This document shows, one piece after another, positions 33,990 through 43,816 of a stretch of DNA of 64,000 nucleotides (position 1 is the stretch's first letter; each line of letters begins with the position of its first letter). The DNA lies in assembly GCA_031835245.1 (NCBI GenBank), contig JAVKOQ010000034.1, positions 123,501 through 187,500 on the forward strand. The letters run 5' to 3'. The notes beneath the pieces were generated by a model. It was not told the origin of the DNA. It was given only the letters and a program-made list of their open reading frames with translations, and made no database searches. A program made the translations under genes and the position numbers. This stretch comes from Balamuthia mandrillaris (lineage: Eukaryota > Discosea > Longamoebia > Balamuthiidae).

Positions 33990-34486
33990 AGTGTGTGTTG
34001 CTTTCGAGGGGGGGGGATGTTCTTGCCTCAGGTCTTTTTCCTTCTTCTTTGCTGTTAATATTTTATTATATTTAATATTTAATATTTAATATTTTTATTT
34101 TTTGGTTATGTTTTGTCTGGTACCTTTCAAAAATGTCCGTCAAGCTCAAAAATTTTAATTATTTTTGTTATAAAAATAATAATTTCCTTTGTGGCGAATA
34201 AACATTTGTTTGTTGCTCCGTTTTGTGGGCCGCACATGGCAGACGGACCAAACAAAGGAGTAATAGATGGCTCTAGAGTTACGCAAGAAGCCTTTCGGGC
34301 TGTTTTCTGCAAACGAGTCGACCGAGCCCCTGCGCGAAAGAGTTACTTTTGGTTTCCTTTGGACGAAGGTGTGTCTCTCTCTTTCTTATGCAGGAAAACT
34401 TCTTGCTCCAACACAGAAGCACACGTCTTGAGCAAAAAAGCTGAGACAGAAGAAACTCGAAAAAAAAATGGTGGACAAAAGTAATG
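33990..34486. other. AT-rich intergenic stretch
   Basis: About 500 bp with a TTTAATA tandem at roughly 34053-34096 and A/T runs. The 123-codon ORF here (34113-34484) has no domain or compositional support. It lies upstream of the SH3 gene (-) and 3' of the tRNA on the - strand. Confidence 0.5.
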
Positions 34487-34557
34487 TGCATCCGCCGGGA
34501 GTTGAACCCGGGCCTCCCGCGTGGCAGGCGGAAATCATGCCCCTAGACTACGGATGC
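34487..34557 (-). tRNA. tRNA-Gly (GCC)
   Basis: Reading the - strand, a 7-bp acceptor stem GCATCCG/CGGATGC closes the molecule. The T arm is CCGGG-TTCAACT-CCCGG and the anticodon stem TCCGC/GCGGG holds the loop CTGCCAC with anticodon GCC. The discriminator is A (34487). No intron is present. A TTTT run about 10 nt past the 3' end would serve as a Pol III terminator. Confidence 0.96.
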
Positions 34558-34698
34558 TTGTTGGAAAAATCGCAGTTGGTTTTGAGTTGAAGTTCGAATC
34601 TTGTTAATAGTAATATAGACACGAGAAGTTTTAATTTGCGAGGCACGAAACGCATTTTTTTTTCCTGGGCCGTTCCGTTTCTCCGTGTTGGACTTAGG

Positions 34699-35497
34699 AT
34701 GGGCACGGCCTGCAGCTGCTGCTATGGGAAGCTCTCATGGGGTTTGCGTTATCCTCTATCTCTCTTCTCTTCCTCCTCGCTCTTTGCGATCTTTTTTTTT
34801 TCCCATTACTCTCTGGCCTCTATACTGCGACAAAACTGACTTTTTCGTGGTGTTACATCACCTCCGCAAAACAAAAACAACAAGACTCTGTGTTGGCCTA
34901 TAGCACCGTGAAGGTGGTGCAGATAAGGGACAAGCGGTTGGGCTTGCTGCATTATTTTCTCATGGCCCTCATCATCGGCTATATAGTGGGGTATACGCTG
35001 CTCTACCAGAAACGTTACCTGTTGCTGGAGGTTCCAACCGGCTCCGTTCGGACTTCTCTGCAAAGCGTATGCTTCTTCCTTCCTTGTTTGTGTTTGTCTT
35101 CCCTTCTCCTTTTTTTCATTGCCATTCTTCTTTCTTCTTTGAGTTTCGTATGTGTCTCTTTCTTGTCGTTTCTTCCTTTCTTCCTTCTTTGCTTACTCAT
35201 CGTTAAAACAAACAGCCTCAAACGGCTGGTCAGCTACCGCCTCCTCCAAGCCAACTGCCTTATTGTTCTCCTCTTGCTGCTGCTTCTTCTTCCGCTCAAC
35301 AACAACAACAAAAAAGACAAAGCGATAGCGGTGGCGGCGGCGGTGGTTTTCCCTTTGACCAATACCCATGCCAGTATTGGGATGAAGAACTTGTTGTGTG
35401 CGTTTGTTTTTTGTTGTTGTTCCGGTTGAAGCATTACCGACTGACTGAAAATACGCTAACAGCTTTCCAGTTACTGAAGCCACTGCGATGGTTCACC

Positions 35498-35532
<35 letters not shown>

Positions 35533-35562
35533 ATCTGTTCGCTTCTCTTGTTCTGTCATTCT

Positions 35563-35597
<35 letters not shown>

Positions 35598-37740
35598 CTC
35601 TAATAGTTCATAGCAACGAGAGTGACGAGCGCATCAGAGCACCTGGTTAATTGCAGCTTAACATCCCCGACTTGCGTATACGTGAACGCACAACCTCCCG
35701 AGACCTTTTTCATCGCCAATATCGAAAACTTTACGGTAACTTCTTCTTCTGTTTCTTCCTTTTTCTTCTTGTTCTTGTTCTTCTTCTTGTTCTTCTTCTT
35801 CTTCTTCTTCTTCTTCTTCTTGTTCTTGTTCTTGTTCTTGTTCTTCTTCTTCGTGTTCTTCTTTCTTGTTCTTCTCTTCCTTCTTCCTTCTAATGCAGTC
35901 TTTTCAATTTACAGTTGCTGATAGATCATTCCATGTTTACACAAGAAGTGGGACTACAAGCAAACTCGCGGGAACTGCCAGGCAAGCTCGTGAACCAACA
36001 TGGGCATGAGATGAAAGATCCGTTCCCTGGTGACTCTATCGGTCAAGCCGGAAAGGCTGACATCATCCATCTTAGCCTGTTGTTGGAAGCTGCTGGCATT
36101 CATTCCCTAGATACTCCTTGTAACGCTCTTCTCTTCTTCACCGTTCTCTTCTCTTTCCTTGTCTCATCGTTTTGCTTCCCTGCATTCTGTCTCCTCTTGT
36201 CGTTGGCTTGGCTTATATTCTCTGTCGCTTTTCTCTCTGAGCTAACCTTTGCTTTGCTTTTTTGACAAGCGTCCAACAACGCCACTTTGAGCAAGCGTTA
36301 TGATGGCATTGTGTTGCTGGTCTTTATCACGTACAGCAATACTTTCTCCTTCAACACAAAAAGCGTTCATTACGAGTACAGCGTCCACGAGGTTAGCAGC
36401 ACCAAGTTCAAATCGGTTGAGCCCATTCTCACCAAGAACATCACAACGAGACGTACAGCAACCAAACTTCACTTTCAAGCTTTTGTACTGTTTGTGAAAG
36501 TTGCTTCTAATCTTGATTTATCTTTGTTTCTGTACAGAGACTTGGAATCGGCATGGCATTCGCCTCATTTTCATCCAACAAGGTATAACTTTGTTTACAG
36601 GCTCTGTTAAGTTCTCTTTTTTTTAAACTCAAGAGTTATCTTTCTCTCTCACACACAAACAGGGCGACTCGGTAAATTCGACTTTCAAACTTTGCTTTTA
36701 TCGGTTTGGCCTTCTTCTTTTTGCTTATTCTTGTCCATGTTGTTATGCTCCTTCTTCTTCTTGTTCTTCCTCTTGATTTCTTGTGCTTGTTCTTGTTGTT
36801 GATGCTCTTTGTTGTTTCTCACAATAACCACACTATCATATCAGTTGGTTTCTGGATTAGGATTACTGGCAGTGGCCACCTTTATCGTTGATACTTGTGC
36901 TTTGCGGTTGATGCCATCCACCAAGAAGATCTATCATCGCTACAAATACCTTGAAACGCCTGAATATGCCACAGGTACCTCTTACATTCTTCTATCCTTT
37001 TTTCCTCTTAATTCATCACGCACTTTGCATCTCTTGTTTTCCTTCTTCCTCTTCCTCTTCCTCTTCCTCTTCCTCTTCCTCTTCCTCTTCCTCTTCCTCT
37101 TCCTCTTCCTCTTCCTCTTCCTCTTCCTCTTCCTCTTCCTCTTCCTCTTCCTCTTCCTCTTCCTCTTCCTCTTCCTCTTCTAACAAAACAACGTTTTGCA
37201 GTTTTGGAGAAGGAAGAGAAAGATGGGAGACCCAAAGCAAGAGAGAGAAAAACGTATCTTCCCATTGAGGATGACCCAGAACGACGAATGCCCAAAAGAC
37301 GATCACTGGAAGATGACGACGAGGACGAACACAGCAACACCAGTTTCTTTGATGGTTGGAACAGCGACATAGTACCAAGTGGCGAAGCTCCCATCTTCGA
37401 AGAATGAAATAAAAGAAGATACAAATAACACAGCGTCTCGTCTCTTTCCTCCCTCCAGGCACAAGTTCTCCAGAGTGGCATGTCCCAGTGCCCTGAATCT
37501 CAGAGCTGCGTTGCTTTGCTCAAGGGAGAGAGAGAGAGCATAGACATACCAACCGAAAAGGGGATCGAAGAGCTCTCTGTTCCGTCAGACAGGGAAGAGG
37601 AGGTGGAAAGCAAATTCCTTCCCTCCCTTCTCCAACCATTTGCACACACTCCACCAAAGGCAACCCCTCCAACAAAGAGCTTACCTTGCCGGGGAAAGCC
37701 ACAACAAACGGAAGAGAGCATAGCAAGTGGAAGCTGCTAA
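34699..37740 (+). CDS. P2X purinergic receptor (ATP-gated channel)
   Basis: Exons 34699-34741, 34885-35066, 35216-35397, 35463-35490, 35607-35735, 35915-36119, 36270-36452, 36538-36582, 36663-36703, 36845-36974, then 37202-37371 and 37459-37740 (539 aa). Without splicing at 37372 it ends at 37407 (457 aa). Intron and residue pattern follow Dictyostelium P2X: LSWDSVLAYSTVKVVQIRDK with the conserved TxK site, TM1 near residues 35-55, VPTGSVRTSL, CQYWDEEL, LLIDHSM, VLLVFITYSNTFSF, RHGIRLIFIQQG, TM2 in LVSGLGLLAVATFIVD and the trafficking motif YHRYK (YxxxK). In Dictyostelium these channels sit on the contractile vacuole. The N-terminus MGTACSCC could be acylated. The 87-nt last intron has a GTACCA donor and a strong polypyrimidine tract, and it contains a stop plus AATAAA, so both tails may be made. 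Confidence 0.9.
35503..35594 (+). repeat. Two (CT)n tracts in P2X intron 4
   Basis: Two CT dinucleotide runs on the sense strand in the intron between exons 4 and 5. Confidence 0.9.
35744..35880 (+). repeat. (TTC/TTCTTG)n microsatellite in P2X intron 5
   Basis: TTC and GTTCTT units on the sense strand between exons 5 and 6. Confidence 0.9.
37040..37182 (+). repeat. (CTTCCT)n microsatellite in P2X intron 10
   Basis: About 23 perfect copies of the hexamer CTTCCT on the sense strand. Frames read through it give artefactual poly-Ser, Phe-Leu, Glu or Gly-Arg ORFs. Confidence 0.95.
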
Positions 37741-37975
37741 GAAAATTTTGTGGAGGGGCGGTTCTCTGAGAAACAACAATTATCTTCTTGTTTTTCTTCG
37801 TCTTCTTTCATAGTTCTTCGTTTTTATTCTCGTCATACATCACTCTTCTACGGAGGCTATGGGCAAAACAAACAAACACTTCTCTATCATACATGCGGCG
37901 TCTTGAGGATTTCTTTCCATCTTCCCATTCTATCTTTCTTTCTTTCTTTTCATTTTCCATTTTCTTTCTCTTTCG
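37741..37975. other. Convergent 3' region P2X / TMEM120
   Basis: About 235 bp, T-rich on +, no coding exon seen. It should contain both 3' UTRs. Confidence 0.5.
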
Positions 37976-39971
37976 TTACTCTCTTTTGAGAAGAGCAAAA
38001 GAGGAGGAGGCAGCGGCTTGTTGTTGTTGAGGCGGAGACCGCGTGGACCTCCGCCTTCGTCGAGCGCTCTGATTGTGGCTTGGAGGGCGGATGTAGGTGT
38101 AGACCGTGGTGAAGAAGTTGCCCAACCCCACACAAGCAAATAGAACTGCTAATGCCGTTACCTATTAACAAAAAAAACAATAAAAATAAAGTTAGATAGC
38201 GTTATGTTACGTGTTTTTTTTGTGGTCTTTTGTGACGTGCCTGCCATTGCTGAATGTTTAAGAAGCTAGGAGAACGAGCCAACGTCCAACCGTTGTACAA
38301 TTGGAATCCCTTTGGTGTAAAAGATGTTGATGTTTAACAAAAATAAGCAAAGATCAGAAAGAAAGTAATAAACTCAAGAAAAAAGAAAGAAAGAAATAAA
38401 CACAAAGAAAGAAACGACAAGAAAGAAAGAAAATATTTAAAATAAATAAAAAGAAACAAACCTGCATAAATAATAGAAAAGGCAAAAGGATGCCTCGTGT
38501 AGGAGCCCAGTCCACCCAACCCTCGCCTCCGGCCACGTCCATCGTCCCAGCCTTGCCCATTGCCACCAATTGATACAGTCTTCCCATTTGATACCAGTTG
38601 AGTAGAACTTGCACTAATGCTGTTGGTCAACAGGTTAGGTTTTGTGGAGAAGAAAAGAGAAGAAAGGACGAACGAAGAAGAAAAGGAGGAGAGCAGAGAA
38701 AAAGAGAGAGAACGATCAAACAAGAATAGAGAAAAGAGAAGATTGAGATTAGAGCAAAGAGAAGAAGGTACTTTGACAAAGACAAAAATAGCGAAACTGC
38801 ATCTGAAACTGATGCCGATCATCTTGTGACCAAGTCATGAGAACGAGGGCGATAGTGATGGAAATGTAATGATGGATGATCCACCAAAGGTTGATGTTGC
38901 TGCCGTTAACCTTCAGGATATTCTCTCGCAGCGCAATGCTCACATAATAGTACACTAAGTACAGCTGAAAGATCATGTCTAACACTTGAGAGGCTGGAAA
39001 GAGCCACAGTTGCACAATCACCAACACTTTGTTTGTTGCGTGTGAGAGAGAAGTAGTGGGAAGCTAAAAACAAAGAAAGATAAGAGTAAACAGACAAAGA
39101 GAAAGTTGTTACTTACAGAACAGAAAAAGGTTGGCCTTTGTTTTGAAACGTTCATAGGTTCTTTTTCTGAGGAAGCGTTCATCTTCTCTGTATAACTTCA
39201 CATTGACTTGGCCCAGGAATAACCGAACGAAGAATCTTTGGAAGTAGGGTGAAGAAGAAACGAGAAGACAAGAAAAGAGCAAGGAGAGAAAAAGAGAGGA
39301 GAGGAGAGGAGAAGACGAGAGAACAGAGTAGAACAGCACATGAGAGAAAGAAAGGTAGATAGAAACGCAACAAGAGAGGAGGAATTCAGGGAACAAAGAA
39401 TAGAGAAGCCAAAGAGGAGAAGAAGAGCAAGAAGAACAAGAAGCAGAGCAATAAGAACAACAAAGAAGCAGGGTTAGAATGGCAACTCAAAGCAGAAACA
39501 AACAAAGACAGAGCAAACAAACCCTCCCGTGCCCGGCGCAAGGTCATCATACATCTCCCTTCGTGAGGCCTCCAACTCTCTGAGCTCTTCCAACAACAGC
39601 TTTTTCTCCTTTTTATCCACTACCAAACGAGTAGCAGCACCGCCAGCAGTGGCAGAGGTTTCATCTGTGTCTTCTACCCTTGCAGAAGAAGAAGGAACAG
39701 AGGAAGAAGCAGAAGAAGAAACAGAGCGCGGACGCTTGAGCCGTCCCAACCTCCGTTTGAGCTCCATCAATTCGCCCTTCTGCGCCTTGAGCTTGCCGAC
39801 GAGGCTGTCCAGCTCCCGAAAGCTGCTCTGCAGGGCCTTTTTGACCTGGAGGGTTTGTTCACGTAGGGCGGCATCCGTTTGCTGGGCCTCCTCCAGGGCC
39901 TTGCGAAGCTCGGCGACCTGATCGAGGGACTCCTTCTCCTTCGCTGCGGTGTTGGTCGTGGTGTCTGCCAT
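37976..39971 (-). CDS. TMEM120: TMEM120 (TACAN) family membrane protein
   Basis: Predicted 411 aa from exons 39971-39523, 39235-39117, 39026-38772, 38619-38462, 38309-38241, 38161-37976. An N-terminal coiled coil (about 1-150) is followed by six hydrophobic segments, as in animal TMEM120A/B (about 340 aa). Conserved stretches are FLGQVNVKLYRED, RENILKVNGSNINLWWI, IIHHYISI and LGNFFTTVYTY. TMEM120A was proposed as a mechanosensor (TACAN), but its structure resembles the fatty-acid elongase ELOVL and binds coenzyme A. The HH pair in WWIIHHY is the region compared with the elongase active site. Intron 5 starts with GC (CAG|GCACGT) and ends AATAG, a GC-AG intron. The upstream region has a GGAATG cluster. 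The C-tail is Arg/Gln/Ser-rich. Confidence 0.92.
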
Positions 39972-40290
39972 GTAGTAGTATACCCTCCCACTTGTTCTTG
40001 TCTTTCTTTTCTTTCTTTAAGTTTGTCCGCATAAAACTGTCGACCATAAGTTTAAGCAATGCAAAGAATGTGACATAACTTTCGGCCTTTGATTTTTGTT
40101 ATTTGAGGAATGTTCGGAATTTGGACGTTAATCCAGATATTTGAGGAATGAAAGGAATTTAGTGGGCGACGTTTAAGTTGGTTATTTGAGGAATGAAAGG
40201 AATTTAGTCGTCATTCCAGTCATTTAAGGAATGCAAGGAATGTAACACGTGCAGAGGAACCTGAACCGATCTCTCTCTCGTGCAGAGGAT
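39972..40290. other. Intergenic, TMEM120 promoter side
   Basis: About 320 bp between the TMEM120 start and the beta-helix gene stop, both on the - strand. It is dominated by an imperfect tandem repeat described separately. No gene is seen. Confidence 0.6.
40098..40245. promoter_or_regulatory. Tandem repeat with six GGAATG/CATTCC words
   Basis: About four imperfect copies of an ATTTGAGGAATGAAAGGAAT unit, spaced about 35-45 bp. GGAATG occurs at 40107, 40145, 40190, 40228 and 40237, and CATTCC at 40212. GGAATG is the core of the TEAD/MCAT element. It lies 127-270 bp upstream of the TMEM120 ATG. Regulation by a TEAD-like factor is inference. Confidence 0.45.
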
Positions 40291-43200
40291 TCAAGCCTCG
40301 CTGCCTTTCAAACGGGACATGACGCGTTTCTTGTTGCTCGCTCTTCGTCGCTTGTGATGAAGGTAGCCCGTCAAAGCAACCAGGAGGGCCACCACCACAA
40401 CCGCCACCACCACAATGGGAACTGTCACCTTCCACCACAGATCATCTTCGTCCGTGCTGTCCCCTTTCTCTTCCTCTCCGTCTCCGCCAGTGACCAGGAG
40501 AGACATGTCGGGATCGAACAGCAGGAAGTCCTCGAACCAAGGCAGAGTCAACACCACTTTAGCTCCTCCTTCTTCATCTGCTTCCAGAATTTCCGTTGTT
40601 GTCGGGTGTTCCTCGCCATCCGACAATGCAAAACTCACCACTCTCAGGCGAGCTTCCGTGTGATTTGTCCTCAACAGGAACTCTTCTCCCACTTCTTCGT
40701 CCTCTTTTGTGTCCTCCACAACTGAAAGAAAAGGTCCATCTTGGCTTTGCAGATTCCATTCCAATCGCAGCACGTTGGATATGTTCTCCCAGTGCCATCC
40801 TTCGACCCACAAGCTCCATTTCACGCTGTCCTGAGCAAACTGCAACATCCTGTCTTCTCCAACGGCAAGGCTACTCCCTTCTTCTACCATGGTGAAGTTG
40901 AATCCGATGGTTGCGTTGTTGTTGCTGAAAGGAGTGGATGAAGATGTTGGATGATTTTGAGGAACAGAAAGATCAGCCACAAAACTGACTTGAGTGTCTG
41001 AGGAAGCGGATGAGACCCACAACAGCTCCGACAATGTGTAACTCTTAGCCACCACTTTTTCTCCATCCACTTCCTCCAATCGCCCGAATCTAGCATTCAA
41101 AGAGCGCTCTCCACTGGTCATCTTGGATCCCCCGTCAGAAGATGGCGTGACAGGCCAGAGGATGTGATCAGGGGTGTTCAAAGGAAAGGTCACTTGAAGA
41201 TTGTTGTTGGGTGTGGAAAACATCTTGCTTGTGTGAATGATGTTGACTTGGAAGGGCGTAGCCAGAAAATACTCCGTGTCCTCCTCTCCGTTGTTAGATG
41301 GTTTGATGGCAATGTTGATCCTAGCATTGGTGCCAGGCTCTGCTTCTTGTGGGGTGATCGTGAACGCAAACGTGGATGTGGTGGAGCCTGCTTCAAAGAC
41401 TAAAGTTGTGACGTTGCGGTGAACAAGGTTATCAAGTGAAGAATCGGTTTCGATGACCGGCACGACGGTGATTCGGGAAGCAGAAGGAGAGGAGAGAATA
41501 GCATTGATCTCGTGGTAACCAACATCCATGACGAGCCATTCTTTCGAAATGTCCGGTGTTGCAGCATCTCGTTCAAAGACTTTGTTGTAGAGAGAAGGCA
41601 CTTCCCAAGAGATGTAGGGAGAAGTGGGAGAGGCGCAAGAACAAGGACCAGAGGTGCAACGATCGGAAGAGAATAGCGTAGAGTTTTGACAGGCGATGAT
41701 AGAATTGATGTTGTTGTCCTGCAGCACAATGGGGTAGTCCAACTCCAGGGTAGATTCCTGAGTCAGAGTTATCATGTCTGGTTTGGAGAAGATGAAGAAA
41801 AAGAAGCACAACAACAAGAAGAATCATAAGAGGAAATAAGAATAAATGAAAACGGAGAACGGAGAACGGGACAGTATACGCACAAGGGCTGAGGAATGTG
41901 TTTCCAAAGAAAGAAACATAACCACTACTTTTTAGTACAGAGAACTCAAGAGCGACTTGAACATGACCGTGTTAACAAGAAAGAGGGGAAGAGGGAAGAA
42001 TATGGGAAGAAGGGGGGAACAAGAAACAAAAGAAAGAAGCAGAAAAGAAAAATGGGCGGATGTAAACTTACTAAGGGATTGAGTTGTTTCATCTCTTTTG
42101 GAAGTGACCGGCACTTCTCTTTCTCCATTTCTTCGGAATGTAAGTGTTGGCAGAGAACCTCCATTCGTTTGATGGTTTATTGCCGAACGTGTCATGTAAA
42201 GAACTTATTTGTAGCAATACAAAGGTCAGAGAAACGTAAGTAATTACAAACTATAAAGAACCAGAAGTCAAACAAGAGAGCAAGAGAGAGGGGAGAGAGT
42301 ACTGTTTTCATTGTCCTCAAAGATGATGTCTCCGGTACTAATCCAAGTCACGTCATACAGGATAAACACTGTGCATATCGCGAAAACGGATAGCAATGAA
42401 GAGATGTAAGAAATAAGAAGCGACAGAAGAAGAAGAAAAAGAAGAAGAGCAGAAGGAGAAGAAGAAGAAGGAGGAGAAGAAGAAGAAGAACAAGCACAAA
42501 CGCAAGCACAAGCACAAGCGCAAGCACAAGCATACCTCGTCCGTCTCTATTGCCTATAAACTTTGTGGTTCCATCAAAAACTAGCTGACCAGAAAGCATC
42601 ATAAACACTGATAACCATTCGTCAGAAAAAAAAAACAAACATGCGGCTAGTTGATAAAATACCAGCAGATGTTTCGGTGTGAAAAGCTGAAGAGCAGTTC
42701 TGTACAAGAAACGAACTTTCCGCAGTAAAGAAGGGATTATTATCCAGGAACACTGTGGGTATAATTTGGAAGTAAAAAAGAAAGAGACTGAGCTTTAAAC
42801 AACAAGAAATATGAAGAAGAAGAAGAAGAAGAAGAAGAAGAAGAAGAAGAAGAACAAGAACAAGAACAAGAAGAAGAAGAAGAAATGAGAACAGGGAGAA
42901 TAACTTGGACGAGAATGAGAACGAAATATAAACCTGCAGGTAAATCATAAATGTTGCGAATAACAACATCAATGGCGGTGAGGAAGACCCCATTTGGGAA
43001 GAAGAGGGCTTTCAACGCGTTCTCAATAACAACATTGCGCAGGACCAACACAATGCCATAAGTGTAAGTGCTTTGAATGGCCGGTTGGCTGCAGCCTCGC
43101 AAAGTGAGAGCCTCCAGATTGACGTTGACGTACACCTCAGAGGTAATGCACTGAAGGATCGTGTCTGAAGGATCGCCTGACGTTCCGCTATTGTTTGTTA

Positions 43201-43642
43201 TGCACATTAATAGCGTGAAAGGGAGTTGGAAAAGAAAGACAACAAAGGAGAACGAAAAAGGAGGAGAGGAAGAAGAAAGAGAAGAAGAAACAAAAAGAAG
43301 GAGGAGAAAAAAAAAAGAGAACAAGGCAAACCTAATGTTGAGGGAAACGGTCAAGTTGAGGGTATCGGGATAATTTCCGGGAAGCACCCTGATGGTGTCT
43401 CCCTCCGACGCGGCAGCAACGGCCTCCGCCACCGAAGCATAGGGAGAGTTCTCCGCCCCGGAGCAAGGGCAAGAAGCCGCACCATCCACCCATATCACTT
43501 TTCGTTTTGTGTTTTGGGTTGGTTAGCACATTCAAACATTTTTAAAACTTCTTCGCTTCTTCAAGCTACCTTCTCCGGAGGACAACGAGACTGCAAAGAG
43601 AAGAAGAGATACAACGCAACCCCACAAGCGTCGTGTCTGCAT
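40291..43642 (-). CDS. Beta-helix-repeat type I membrane protein
   Basis: Predicted 779 aa from exons 43642-43570, 43497-43332, 43187-42934, 42752-42663, 42607-42536, 42368-42303, 42203-42072, 41777-40291. It starts with a signal peptide (MQTRRLWGCVVSLLLFAVSL). Next comes a segment typical of right-handed beta-helix (pectin-lyase-like) proteins: IWVDGAASCPC, ASVAEAVAAASEGDTIRVLP, then short V-F/I-hydrophobic rungs encoded largely one rung per small exon. Then follows a large extracellular region with many N-glycosylation sequons, one TM helix near the C-terminus (VTVPIVVVAVVVVALLVALT) and a short basic tail. Amoebae have many such surface proteins. The ligand is unknown. Four of the small exons begin in phase 1 with TGTT, so exon duplication may have built the helix. 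Confidence 0.82.
42787..42890 (-). repeat. (TTC)n microsatellite in beta-helix gene intron 3
   Basis: GAA repeats on the + strand, i.e. TTC on the sense strand, between exons 3 and 4. A related GAA/CAAGCA stretch lies at 42420-42532 in intron 5. Confidence 0.9.
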
Positions 43643-43816
43643 TTAACAACAACAATATCTTTTAGTTTCTTGCAACTGTTTGACTCGTAACCTTCCTGGA
43701 TAAACAGGAGCTCCTCTCTTCTCTCCCCTAAATTATTCTATATATTAATTAGATTAGATTATTACAGCAGCGAGAGGAGAGGGCGGATAACCCTTGTTGA
43801 AGCGCTTGAAGATAGT

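Noticed and set aside
34113-34484. 123-codon plus-strand ORF
   Set aside because: AT-rich non-coding context, no domain and no splice partners.
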